NCBI GenBank assembly: GCA_026315105.1
Contig: CM048744.1
Coordinates: 980,337,721 to 980,401,720, forward strand
Direction of reading: 5' to 3'
From: Locusta migratoria
Lineage: Eukaryota > Arthropoda > Insecta > Orthoptera > Acrididae
Length of the DNA: 64,000 nucleotides
Shown here: piece by piece, positions 45,188 to 56,007 of the stretch
How the letters are laid out: every line of letters starts with the position of its first letter
How positions within the stretch are numbered: position 1 is the stretch's first letter
The notes under the pieces: model-generated
What the model was told of the DNA's origin: nothing
Seen by the model: the letters and a program-made list of their open reading frames with translations, nothing else
Database searches by the model: none
Translations under genes and position numbers: made by a program

Positions 45188-45600
45188 GTAGCTCATGAGA
45201 TGTGAGAACATACACAATGGCGTACTTGGAAAACTACCCCATCACGCACCAAGTTTTAATCTATTACTTCTTTACTACCGATTATATTCCCAGGAGATTT
45301 TGCAACATACAGCCCTTATACAAATGAATATATACCCGAAAAACTGCAGGAATAAATAAATAAATACGCGGTCAACGCCGGATTTTCAGCTAGTGTAAAA
45401 TAAAGCAGCTTGTTGGTAAGCCGACCCCTCAAATTTGAAGCAAACGCAAATAAGCAGAGGTAGGACATTGTGCAGATTTTAAAAGCTCCATTATCAATAT
45501 GGGGCACTGAAAGAAGTGAACCCCCGGTCATCTGAAGCGTCAGGTGTCACTGATCACTGATGGTGTGGTAAACTTTCGTAAAATGTTTTTTATGCAGTTA
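45188..45600. other. no recognisable feature
   Basis: Short random ORFs only, up to the hammerhead-like motif. Confidence 0.35.
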
Positions 45601-45630
45601 CTACATTCTTCTTGTATATTTGTAGAGGTA

Positions 45631-45667
45631 TCTGAAGATGGCAACTAGACTGCCGAAATCGGTTGTG
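45631..45667 (+). ncRNA. hammerhead-like motif followed by AATAAA and a poly-A run
   Basis: CUGAAGA, stem II GGCA with UGCC (loop ACUAGAC), GAAA, then UCGGUU. All boxes fit, with a weak helix III. Thirteen bases downstream an AATAAAAATGGC is followed by 27 A (about 45680-45706), which looks like the 3' end of a retroposed transcript. Confidence 0.5.
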
Positions 45668-46335
45668 TAATAAAAATGGCAAAAAAAAAAAAAAAAAAAA
45701 AAAAAAACGATCTTTGGCATAATTTCTTTATGAAAGTAGATCGCGACTATAATTTTTATTTCCGACAGTGAAGTTGGCTTTTGAGTGTCAGCCACACTTA
45801 CGTAAAAGCTACGATTTGCTATAATAAGTACGAGGCGTGGCCAGAAAGTAAGTTCCGTTTGGTTATACAAAACGAACGGGTACATATACAGAAAAAATAA
45901 TTCATTGTATAAAAATGTACAACTGTTGAACTACTTTTCTACTTAGCTTCCGAAATTTTGTAGCCAATTGTCATAGTATGGCACAAGGTTTTGTGTGCCT
46001 TTTTCATAGAATGTTGCCGCCTGTGTATTCAACCATGTGGTAACATGTTCTTTCAGCTCGTCATAATCGTTAAAGTGTTGTCCACCAAGGACAGATTTTA
46101 CGTGTAAGAGGAGGATTACTGTCAAAAGAATTTTTTTTTTCACGATTATGCCTGACCTCACACACCGAATGTGACCAAACAATTCCTACGGAAATGTCAA
46201 TGGGACCTGTTTGATCATCCTCCACACAGCTCGGACCTCTCCCCTAGCGACTTTCATCTCTTCTTACACCTGAAATCTGTCCTTGGTGGTCAACACTTCA
46301 ACGATGATAAAGAGCTGTTACCACATGGTAAATAC

Positions 46336-47432
46336 TGAAACGTTTTACTATGTTTTTGAGTAATTACAGTTTATTCTACCGATACTCAGCTTTTCAGGAT
46401 TACGATGTATGGGGGTTCTGCTCGCTGCAACATTATTCTCCTGGGGTGTCGTGGTAGAAATAAATACTCGATATATATAATTTTTCACTTCTTCTTTAAT
46501 TTAAACCAAACTACTTCTCCACCAAAACATTACAACAAATGATCACAATAACACAGACTGACATGGATTCCAAAGTACTCGACAAAAGACAAAAGTCCAA
46601 CTCCCCCACGCAAGGCGGTGAAGCAAATATATAACATCGACAATAATGACATTGCGTTAAGCATTGTTCATAACAATTGAATATACTAATTTACAATTAC
46701 CGAACACAACAGAAAAACATTTCATGTACATAAAAATAATCACAGTATATAATGAAAATTATACATACAATAATTTTACAAGCCACATATGATTTTAAGA
46801 CTTAATCACGCTACTTTTTGTTTGACAACAAACCAAAATATTAAACGTAAATTAATTAGTTAACGAGTACATCATACATGTTCCTAACATATACTGAAAT
46901 ATCACATATATCGGCCATTCTGAAAGTAGGTTCAGTATCTCACTTCAGTCAATATATACAAAGAATTACGATATTCAAATTTTGGCAATTATGTTAAATA
47001 TGACAATTGGCTGGTCTACACAACTTGTTTATGAGCCTGACAGATAAACAATGCTATTTATTTTAATGTATTTATGTGGATACAAAAGTTTTTACCATTC
47101 GTCTGTCCGTCTGTCTGTCTGTCTATTGAAATAACATACTATGACGCAAGTATTGTTTATAGAACTGTCTGGAAAGAAAATATATAAATCTTTTTAATTA
47201 ATGAAATCTATCACTTGTTTTAATCACAGTATCACCGAGACACTGTCCTACACTGATTCCTTGACTGGCTATTTCGTTTTTAACTAACTTCACACGCAGC
47301 TTTTATCACTATTGAACCACACGATTCCGGATCCGACGCAGACGGTATCGTAGGATGACATGGAGATGAGAGGACCAGGCAGACGGTATCGTACGATAAC
47401 ATTGAGATGAGGGGGGTCAGCAGTATCGTCAT
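46336..47432. mobile_element. 1.1-kb unclassified insertion within the mariner right arm
   Basis: The mariner reading frame is interrupted between ACCACATGGT and AATACACAGG. A 5-bp direct repeat AATAC (46331-46335 and 47433-47437) flanks the block. It is AT-rich and noncoding, with a 41-bp tandem repeat at its right end (47340-47421). No known termini are recognised. Confidence 0.6.
47340..47421. repeat. 41-bp tandem duplication
   Basis: AGACGGTATCGTAGGATGAC (47340) and AGACGGTATCGTACGATAAC (47381) begin two 41-bp units at high identity, with a partial third unit (AGTATCGTCAT) at 47422. Confidence 0.85.
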
Positions 47433-47630
47433 AATACACAGGTAGCAACCTTATGTGAAGGATGCATGCAGAAACTTGATGCACGCTATGACAAGTGCCT
47501 ACAAAATTTCGGCAGTTATGTGCAAAAGTAGTTTAAGAGTTGTAGAATTTTGAGCAATAAAAATTTCTTCTGTATCTGTGTACAATTTTATTTTATTACC
47601 AAACGGAACTTACTTTCTGGACGCGCCTCG

Positions 47631-48124
47631 TTTTTGCGCTTCAGATACCTTGGCTGATATGTAGTGCTTTGACCGCAGTCGGTGCGCGGCAGCGTTCCAA
47701 GTGTCCCAGCTCAGCGAGCGTCTGGCTGTATCTCTGAGCGCGCGAGCCCCAGGGCCGCCGTATATCACCCTGCCGACTCCGCAGGTCGCTGTTGGCGACG
47801 CCATCCCCTTTACTGCGTCGTCCTCACCCACGTCTGTTATGTGACTTAGTTTTACGGCTGTATTTATTGTGAGTGGCCCATTAGCCTCGCAAATAAAACC
47901 AGAAAATAATAATAAACGTAACGTCCACGAGGACAGAAGCGGGGCCGCGTCGAAATGAAATTTTGAAGATGACGCAGAATGGAAGCACCACTGAAGTCGT
48001 TAAGCAGTCGCCATTTCTGAATACGCGGAGCGCTGGAAGTAGCATGGCCGGTAGCCTCTGTGTTCCACCCGAGGCGCTTTCTGGGGCAATTGCTCTCACC
48101 GAGGCAGTATCCTTTCCAGTGCTG
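47631..48124. other. GC-rich spacer
   Basis: No supported gene is seen. Frames overlapping the following SINE give a tRNA-derived pseudo-peptide. Confidence 0.4.
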
Positions 48125-48135
48125 AGAATCGTTTG

Positions 48136-48334
48136 CCGGCCGCGGTGGCCGAGGGGACTGACGCGCTTCAGTCACGGCCTGCACGGCACCTATGGTCGGG
48201 GGTTCGAATCCCCCCTCGGGCATGGATATTTGTGTCGTCTTTAGTCTAAACTAGTTCATAAGTAGTTTGTAAGTTTAGGGACTGATGACCCCCGTAGTTA
48301 AGTCCCATAAGCTGTACAAACATTTGAACATTTT
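48136..48334 (+). repeat. SINE family 1, 5' part of a SINE-LINE chimera
   Basis: A complete copy starting at GCCGGCCGCGGTGGCCGAGG, with B box GGTTCGAATCC and ending ACATTTGAACATTTTT. No target duplication closes it at its own 3' end. The sequence passes straight into LINE B at ACTTAGCTTGC, and the duplication AGAATCGTTTG lies before the SINE (48125-48135) and after the LINE tail (49741-49751). Confidence 0.92.
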
Positions 48335-49742
48335 TACTTAGCTTGCATTTACAGCGAATCTCTAATTCAGCGCAAAGTTCCTAGTGATTGGAAAAAAGCG
48401 CAGGTGACTCCCGTGTATAAGAAAGGAAAGAGAACTGACCCATACAATTACAGGCCAATATCGTTGACATCGGTTTCATGTAGAATTTTGGAGCATATTC
48501 TCAGTTCGAATATAGTAAATTTCCTTGAAACGGAAAAGCTTCTTTCCATGAATCAGCACGGGTTTAGGAAACATCGTTCATGTGAAACTCAGCTTGCCCT
48601 TTTCTCACATGACATCTTGCGAGCCATGGACGAAGGGCAACAGGCGGATTGTGTTTTTCTCGACTTCAAAAAGGCGTTCGACACGGTGCCACACTGCAGA
48701 CTGATAACGAAGATACGAGCTTATGGAATAGGTTCACAGATTTGTGACTGGCTGGAAGACTTCCTAAGTAATAGAACGCAGTACGTTGTTCTCGACGGCG
48801 AGTGTTCATCAGAGACGAGTGTATGGTCAGGCGTGCCCCAGGGGAGTGTGATAGGACCGCTATTATTTTCTATCTACATAAATGATCTGATGGACAGAGT
48901 AAGTTGTAATTTGCGGCTGTTTGCTGATGATGCTGTGGTGTATGGGAGGGTGTCGTCTGTAACTGACTGTAATAGCATACAGGTTGACTTAGACAAAATT
49001 TCTAGTTGGTGCGAAGAATGGCAGCTAGCTCTCAATGTAGAAAAATGTAAGGTGATGCGCATGAGTAGAAAAAAACAATCCTATAATGTTCGAATACAGC
49101 ATCAGTAGTGAGCTTCTTGATGCGGTCGCGTCGTTCAAATATCTAGGCGTAACATTGCAGAGCGATATGAAATGGAACGAGCATGTAAGGACAGTTGTGA
49201 GTAAGGCAGGCAGCCGACTTCGGTTTATTGGGAGAATTTTGGGAAGATGTACTTCACCTGTAAAGGAGACCGCGTATAAAACGCTTGTACGACCACGTCT
49301 TGAGTATTGCTCAAGTATTTGGGACCCGCAGCAGATCGGTTTGAAGGAAGACATAGAGGCGGTTCAGAGGCGAGCAGCTAGATTTGTTACCGGTAGGTTC
49401 GACCAATGCGCGAGTGTCACGGAAATGCTCCGGCAACTCTATTGGGGATCGCTGGAAGAAAGACGACGTTCTTTTCGTGAATTTCTGTTAAGTAAATTTA
49501 GAGGGCCGGAATTTGAAGCTGAGTGTAGTACGATCTTGCTGCCGCCTACTTACATTTCGCGTAAAGATCACAAAGACAAGATAAGAGAAATTAGGGCTCG
49601 TACGGAGGCATATAGGCATTCTTTTTTTCCTCGTTCAATTTGGGAGTGGAATAGGAAAGGAAATGCCTAGTAGTGGTACAGTGTACCCTCCGCCACGCAC
49701 CTTACGGTGAATTGCGGAGTATGTATGTAGATGTAGATGTAG
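48335..49742 (+). mobile_element. LINE family B, copy 3 (3' part of the chimera)
   Basis: RT coding in frames 48404-49108 and 49086-49670 covers TPVYKKGKRTDPYNYRPISL, motif A FLDFKKAFDTVPH, motif B GVPQGSVIGPLLF, motif C with intact FADD, the thumb, VQRRAARFVTGRF and the end RSIWEWNRKGNA. One extra A in an A run at about 49070 shifts the frame. The UTR ACGGTGAATTGCGGAGTATG and the (GTAGAT)n tail end at 49742. Apart from that frameshift it looks coding-competent for RT, and it closely matches the 32-kb copy. The endonuclease is absent. Confidence 0.92.
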
Positions 49743-50413
49743 AATCGTTTGTAGACAGTGCCTCAGATATTAGTACATTTCATACTTTTCTTTCCACACA
49801 AATCTGGACACAGTCAATCGCATTTGACGTCTTTTGTCACCACACAAAGAGAACACATTATTTCATTTCTACCATTATGTTGCCCGTACAACAACTCGGC
49901 TTCAAATTCTGGCCCTCTAAATTTCCTCAACAGAAATTCACGAAAAGAACGTCGTCTTTCCTCCGGCGATCCCCAATTGAGTTCCCCGAGCATTTCCGTG
50001 ACACTCACACGTTGTTCGAACCTACCAGTAACAAACCTAGCTGCTCGCCTCTCAACTGCTTCTATGTCTTCCTTTAAACTGATCTGCTGCTGGTTCCAAA
50101 CACTTGAGCAATACTCAAGACCTGGTCGTACAAGCGTTTTATACGCCGTCTCCTTTACACATGAAGTACATCTTCCCAAAATTCTCCCAATAAACCGAAG
50201 TCGGCTGTCCGCCTTACATGTTCGTTCCATTTCACATTGCTCTGCCTAGATATTTGAACGACGCGACAGCATCAAGAAGCTCACTACTAATGCTGTATTC
50301 GAACACTATGGGATTGTTTTTCCTACTCATGCGCATCACCTTACATTTTTCTACATTAAGAGCTAGTTGCCATTCGTCGCACCAACTAGATTTTTGTCTA
50401 AGTCATCCTGTAT

Positions 50414-50930
50414 GGGAAGTGATTGTGATAGAAAAGATTCCGCTAAATATGTGTATTGCATGAGTGGTATTTACGAAAACGTGGAAGTGTACACCAAAAG
50501 AAACTGTAAGTAATAGACAGTACGCAGCTGAACGAAATATCCCCACATACCAAATGTACGTTTTCACACTATAAATAGCGTCTTTTAAAATCATCAAAAT
50601 ACTCAAAAGAGAATTTTGGTTGCAGACGACAACGCTACCACTAGAAAGGGTCCCACATGCCCACAGAATGTAAAATAAGATAAAAACCAAAATAAGACTG
50701 CCGACTTTTTGGGCCTTAATTTACGCATTGTACAATAGTAAATCAATGTATTTTGTTTTCACAGCACTAAATAAATTGAAAAAAACTACTGATGATGGCA
50801 CAGAGGTGCTGAAACTAGTTTGGGCATATAATAAAACAGTGTTTTGCATATCAGGCGAACCTCAAGCCCGAAACTTTTTACTGGAAACACGGCAAAAATA
50901 AGAGCTGCAAATTAGGAAAATTATGAGCAG
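50414..50930 (+). mobile_element. PLE-like insertion in LINE B copy 4
   Basis: LINE B reads continuously across this block. CCTGTAT (50407-50413) and CCTATAT (50931-50937) flank it, a 7-bp duplication with one mismatch. It contains a well-formed hammerhead-like motif at 50785-50830 and no ORF of note, so a short PLE terminus or related non-autonomous retroelement is likely. Confidence 0.65.
50785..50830 (+). ncRNA. hammerhead-like motif, full consensus boxes
   Basis: CUGAUGA, stem II GGCA with UGCU (loop CAGAGG), GAAA, ACUAGU as a tiny helix III, U as the residue before the predicted cleavage, and a possible 3-bp helix I (CUA with UGG). All conserved core nucleotides are present. Confidence 0.58.
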
Positions 50931-52200
50931 CCTATATGCTATTACAGTCAGTTAAAGACGACACCCTCCCATACACCACAACATCATCAGCAAACAGCCG
51001 CAAATTACAGCTTACTCTGTCCATCAGATCATTTATATAGATAGAAAATAATAGCGGTCCTATCACACTCCCCTGGGGCACGCCTGACGATACACTCGTC
51101 TCTGATGAACACTCGCCGTCGAGAACAACATACTGCGTTCTGTTACTTAGGAAGTCTTCCAGCCAGTCAAAAATCTGTGAACCTATTCCATAAGCTCTTA
51201 TCTTCGTTAGCAGTCTGCAGTGTGGCACCGCGTCGAAAGCCTTTTTGAAGTCGAGAAAAACACAATCCGCCTGTTGTCCTTCGTCCATGGCTCGCAAGAT
51301 GTCATGTGAGAAAAGGGCAAGCTGAGTTTCACATGAACGATGTTTCCTAAACCCGTGCTGATTCATGGAAAGAAGCTTTTCCGTTTCAAGGAAATTTACT
51401 ATATTGGAACTGAGAATATGCTCTAAAATTCTACATGAAACTGATGTCGACGATATTGGCCTGTAATTGTATGGGTCAGTTCTCTTTCCTTTCTTATAAA
51501 CGGGAGTCACCGGCGATTTTTTTCCAATCAATAGGAACTTTGCGCTGAATTAAAGATTCGCAATAAAGGCAAGCTAAGTAGGGGGCCAATGCAGCAGAAT
51601 AGTCTTTGTAAAACCGAACTGGTATTCCGTCCGGACCAGCAGACTTTTTCGTATTTAGCTCTCTCAGCTGCTTCTCTACACCGGAAATAACTATTATGAT
51701 GTCCTCCATTTCGGAATTGGTTCCTTGATCAAATGATGGTACATTTGTCCTCCTGCGTGAATGATTTCTGAAAGGTTATATTTAGAACTTCAGCTTTCCG
51801 TTTGGTTTCTTCTATTACTGCTCCGGAATGATCAACGAGTAACTGGACAGTGGGCTTTGACCCTCTTATCAATTTTACATAGGACCAGAATATTTTTCGT
51901 GTTCTCGGAAGGATCTTTTGGTAAGGTATGGCTGTGATAATTATTGTATGCTTCACGCATCGATCTATAACTTGTGCCTGTCATCATTTGCGTGTCCTTT
52001 CTTGAACCGTGAGTGCAACAGTCTTTGCTTTGTCAGTAGCTTTCTAACATTATTATTATTATTATACAACGGTGAATCTTTTCCATCCTTAATCGATTTT
52101 ACAGATACAGATTTCTCTAACCATTTATTTACAGTGCATTTAAGTTTAGCACACAGTTCCTCTACATCCATTGTACCGGAAGTAAACGATGTCCATTCAT

Positions 52201-52522
52201 TTTCTACGTGCGATCCTCACAGTTGCTTATCGGTTCTTCCTTACAAAAAGACGTGCCCTGGGTCTCACCAATTTGGCTCAAATATGCGACGAGAAGCAGA
52301 TATTTGAACCTTTCAAATTTCTAAAATTTTTCGTCTCAATGGGCGATAGAATAAGAAATAACGCCCATGAAAGATTTTGAGTTGGTGTAGTACGAAGTTA
52401 AATTACACTAAGTTAACAATCACTGTCCTCGCGCAGTGGGTAAGAGAACGAAATGTTGATGTAGTTGGAGATGACAAACTGTTAACCAAGATCTACACAG
52501 ATGATTAGGAAAAGTGTTAACT
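52201..52522. other. no recognisable feature
   Basis: Ordinary sequence between LINE B copy 4 and the next SINE. Confidence 0.4.
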
Positions 52523-52726
52523 GCCGGCCGCAGTGGCCGAGGAGACTGAGGCGCTCCAGTCACTTTCTGAACGGCCACTACGGTCGGGGGTACGAATCCC
52601 CCCTCGGGCATGGATATTTGTGCCGTTCTTTGTATTAGTTAGTTCATAAGTAGTTTGTAGGTTTAGGGACTGATGACCCCGTAGTTGAGTCCCATAAGTT
52701 CTACAAATATTTGAACTTTTTTTTTT
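52523..52726 (+). repeat. SINE family 1
   Basis: A complete copy GCCGGCCGCAGTGGCCGAGG, a B box with one change (GGTACGAATCC), the full body and a T-rich tail. No clear target duplication is seen. Confidence 0.92.
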
Positions 52727-52776
52727 AGTCAAGCAATATATTGCTTTCTGCTACTAATATCTCGTGAAGCGACTAC

Positions 52777-52957
52777 GCCGCAGCAGAATAGCCGTGCGCA
52801 CTAAGGCGCCCAATTACGGCGCGCGCGGCCTTTCGCCGTCGGAGGTACGAGTCCTCCCTCGGTCATGGGTGTTTGTGTTTTCCTTAGCATAAGTTTAAGT
52901 TGGTGTAAGTAGTTTGTAAGCCTAGGGACTGATGATCAACGTAGCTACGTCCCTCAA

Positions 52958-52958
<1 letters not shown>
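52777..52958 (+). repeat. SINE family 1, diverged, ending in (CA)n
   Basis: GCCGCAGCAGAATAGCCGTG, a B-box-like AGGTACGAGTCC, the CTAGGGACTGATGATCAACG body. It ends at GTCCCTCAAGGACACACA, where a CA microsatellite starts. Confidence 0.85.

Positions 52959-52959
<1 letters not shown>

Positions 52960-53013
<54 letters not shown>
52960..53013. repeat. (CA)n microsatellite
   Basis: About 27 CA units directly after the SINE 3' end. Confidence 0.95.
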
Positions 53014-53015
<2 letters not shown>

Positions 53016-53770
53016 CACTCGCCACCTGCTATTTGCTTATAAACTTAATATATTCCCCCTCCCCCCACATACTACATTAAGTACCTCTCATAATACCCTT
53101 CTTCCTCTGCGGTACAACTACATTAAAATTATCCCAGCTTCCTATTTTCGCAGCCCTAATCCCATTTCTTTATGTAACCCTACTCTGTTCTACTTTACTG
53201 CACAATGTACTTATGTAGTATACCATCACTTATCCCCCCCCCCCCGCCACCCCTTACATCTCACTCCCACCCCTGGCCTTACATACTAATGTCTATCCGT
53301 GGTTCCTCAAAATGTCCATGGTTACTTCCTCTTCCTCTTTGTGCAGGTTCCTTACCTCTATTCCTTCCCCCCCCCCCCCCCCCATTCCCCATCTCCACTC
53401 CACTCAGTCATCAACTACTTTCTACAACTCTAACCCCTCCCACCCCATAAATATTTGGATACATATGCCAGTTGTAACTTTTAGTAACTATTCCCTCCTC
53501 CTCCCCCTCCCCCCGCCTCATATTAAAGATAGGTTATTTTATGCCCCCACCTTGTTAAACTGCACTATGCAATACTCACTACTATTATGATAGTAACTTG
53601 TTTAAATAAAATAAAACCCAGCCACCACTTACTCTTATTGTACCTTAAAGCACCATGATCTGCTCTACACGATTATTCTCTTTGGTATATTCCTAGCAAT
53701 TTGACTGTTCAACTTTCTTCAGTTGCCTGACTAGATGTACCAATTGTAACACTAGGTTAATATTACTGTA
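53014..53770. other. C-rich pyrimidine tract region
   Basis: Several runs of C (53236, 53370, 53510) in T/C-rich sequence. The Pro-rich ORFs at 53205-53590 follow from this composition. It may be part of the PLE 3' UTR that continues at 53771, but the 9.6-kb copy does not extend here. Confidence 0.4.
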
Positions 53771-54520
53771 TACATTCACATTTCTTTGCACATTAGTTCA
53801 CACATCTTAAAACTTATAACCCACATACTTAACTTATTCGTTGTATGATAATCACTTCATCAATCTATACCCATTAAATTTTGAAGCCATAGACACAATG
53901 ACAAATTCTTTATATTGACAGATGCCCTGACAGTGACATTCTAAGCATCCTAATACTGTGTCAGCTGGTAGTTATGAAATATTCCGCCTATGGCGCCACT
54001 TATCATTGTACTTCTAGACTACTGAAATTTAATCTGCTAATCGACTGATTTATCAGTCACCTAGTCCTCTCTTTATGCTTTTCTTCAACTACTTTGAGTA
54101 TTACTGTTTCCCCATAGCCTTCTTTTCCTTTTTTATCGTTACTCCTTTACTATAAGCCTCATCCATAGATACTTTGTTACCAGGTGACTGTTACTCATTC
54201 CATAATCTTTGCACTTAGCGTTGATTCCACTAGTAGCATGTTTATTTATTAAGCAACAGTACAAAAATGTAAGTGTTAATTTCATTCCATTATATGAACT
54301 TATCTTTATTACATTCTATTTGGTTCTAAACTGCTGCATATTTCGTGTAATCGACTTTTATACGTTCTATAGCCTTATTGTATACAAATGCACTTGTTTG
54401 TCTGTATAGAGACCAAAAGGAGGGCACTCAAGCGCCCGAAACCGGTCGTTGAGTTTAAAATAAATAACGACAAGCAACTGGTTGCTGCATTTCATTTATT
54501 TATAATCTTGACAGTTGCTG
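53771..54520 (+). mobile_element. Penelope-like element 3' UTR and terminus
   Basis: This plus-strand sequence matches the minus-strand PLE end at 9641-10380 along its whole length (for example CACATTAGTTCACACATCTTAAAACTT and TAAGTGGCGCC reversed). It includes the hammerhead-like region and the GACAAGCAACTGGTTGCTGC end. No coding part is present. The two copies are diverged by many substitutions. Confidence 0.83.
54405..54455 (+). ncRNA. hammerhead-like motif, first box decayed
   Basis: Stem II GGGC to GCCC, GAAACCGGUC and helix I partners are as in the 9.7-kb copy, but the CUGANGA position reads CAAAAGG, so the fold is probably inactive. Confidence 0.35.
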
Positions 54521-55000
54521 TATTGGATAAAACTCTTCAAACATGCGGACTGTCTGCTTTATATATTAGATGACCTTTTGAGAATCTTAAGAGGCTGCAG
54601 CTTTAGGTGAAGGACATATTAAATAATTCTGGAATTTAACCCATCACCTACTAACACGCGAGGCACACGAGTGCTTGTATCCTACAATGGCTTTCGAGGC
54701 AGAATATTTTCTCCGTGTATAAATCCGTGGAGAAATGTAGTGTTTTAAAAAATACCACTGTCACTGTGTCTGCTCTAGCTGCCCACAGCAAAATCACAAA
54801 GATGTCATCATGATGAGCAACTCCAAACGAGACAACTGATTTTTTTTATAACAATAATAACTTGAGGCCCTGTTTTATTGGACGTTTTATCCGTACATGC
54901 TTTCTATGTAGCTACCAATGCAGTTGGAAAAAAAAAAAAAAAAAAAAAGTCTTCAACAGCCGGAACGTCTACCGCTGCCCGCGTCGTGCCTGACTGCTGC
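54521..55000. other. spacer with poly-A tract
   Basis: An A run lies at about 54929-54948. No gene. Confidence 0.4.
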
Positions 55001-55340
55001 GATACAGGTGGAAACGCAAAATTGGGAGCAACGCGTTAACATCAAGTTTTCTTTAAATTAGGCAAAACCGTGATGGAGTTCCACAGGATATTAGAGTATG
55101 TTGTTGAAACAGTGAGTAAACAGTGTGTGTTTCAGTGGTTACGTGATCTCAGTGCTTCGAGCGATTGCAAAAGAAGCGTTTTGTGACAGTTTCCAACAGC
55201 TGTACAACCGATGTCACAAGTGTATTGTAGTGTATGGCGGCTACTTGATTACTTTGAAGGACAGTAAAGGTATTTTGTTTGTAACTCTTGTTTCCTCTCT
55301 TTGCTGGAATCGTTCACCGAACTTTTCAGGCGTACCTTGT
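55001..55340 (+). pseudogene. mariner-type transposase relic, internally deleted
   Basis: The first part reads EQRVNIKFSLN and KTVMEFHRILEYVVET in shifting frames, like a mariner N-terminal helix-turn-helix. The second part reads QQLYNRCHKCIVVYGGY and YFEG, like the C-terminal end of the same protein. The whole catalytic domain between them is missing, and no inverted repeats were found. Confidence 0.5.
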
Positions 55341-56007
55341 GATTAAACCATCAAAGGAGAGTTAATGGACAGAAAGTGAGGACCATGCTTACACCTGCAA
55401 CGTCGTTAGCGGATGTTAACATTATATTGGAAAGTGTGAAGACTCTTTACGAATCTGATCCTCGACGACTTGTAGCTGATTACAAAGACAGAAATGAGGC
55501 TACCAATAAATAAATATAGTGTCCACATGATGTGTTAATGTTTCTTCGTCCATCCCCTGTAGTATCAATGAACCACGCGTATGTTGACTGCCTCGATATT
55601 CGTCAGCCTACTCTCAATAAACGCTCTCAGTTCATTTTCGTAAAATACTTGACGATATTCCTGCTGGAAGCGTTTAGCGTAACTAGGTCTTTTGCACGTA
55701 AAGGCCTTCAAAGAGCTGGCAGCTGCCGGCAATGCTAATGCCGATGCCAATGCGGGCTGCGAATTTGAAAGTTGGCGTGGGCGTTGGATGGTGAACCAGG
55801 GAGCGGGCGGTCGGCTATACGTACCACCAGCTAGACAGAAGGCCGCGGCGCTCTCTTGTGACGTCAGGCAGAGTAGGTTGCGCGCGCATAGCTGACTGGC
55901 TCGCTGCTTCGGCATAGTGAGTCGGGAAAACAGCTGGTAGTTTCACTGCTTTGAGCATTTTTTCCGTGCATTCTAGAAAATATATGATGTTTTCAGTAAG
56001 TATCTAG
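55341..56007. other. unclassified; GC-rich in the second half
   Basis: The 116-codon minus-strand ORF at 55565-55915 contains a charged helical stretch (AKRFQQEYRQVFYENELRAF) but no family I can name. It may be chance. Confidence 0.3.

Larger units (their letters stand above)
45831..47630. mobile_element. palindromic mariner derivative
   Basis: The ends CGAGGCGTGGCCAGAAAGTA and, inverted at 47630, CGAGGCGCGTCCAGAAAGTA are mariner-type inverted repeats continuing through AGTTCCGTTTGGT. The left part (45831-46182, minus) encodes the transposase C terminus (GGQHFNDYDELKEHVTTWLN and a stop). The right part (46160-46335 and 47433-47547, plus) encodes the same region again: HPPHSSDLSPSDFHLF, GGQHFNDDKELLPHG, then DARYDKCLQNFGSYVQK and a stop. 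The element is therefore two 3' halves joined tail-out, with no N-terminal half. TA is present only on the left side. Confidence 0.85.
49885..52200 (-). mobile_element. LINE family B, copy 4 (longest B copy, interrupted)
   Basis: On the minus strand this copy starts near 52200 in the endonuclease-RT linker (LYNNNNNVRKLLTKQRLLHS, then RKIFWSYVKLIRGSKPTVQL). It passes through KKSAGPDGIPVRFYKDYSAA, NYRPISSTSVSCRILEH, motif A, motif B and FADDVVVYGRV at about 51000. After a 517-bp insertion it continues at 50413 to the thumb and VERRAARFVTGRF, ending at about 49890 without the usual tail. Frameshifts occur at 51520 and elsewhere. It defines the family further 5' than any other copy here. Confidence 0.87.

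Noticed and set aside
47864..48244. ORFs containing peptides like PEGGFEPPTIGAVQ or GHGYLCRL
   Set aside because: They are translations of the tRNA-derived SINE head, which recur at every SINE copy.
53205..53590. Proline-rich ORFs
   Set aside because: They follow from poly-C tracts; there is no domain, start context or conservation signal.
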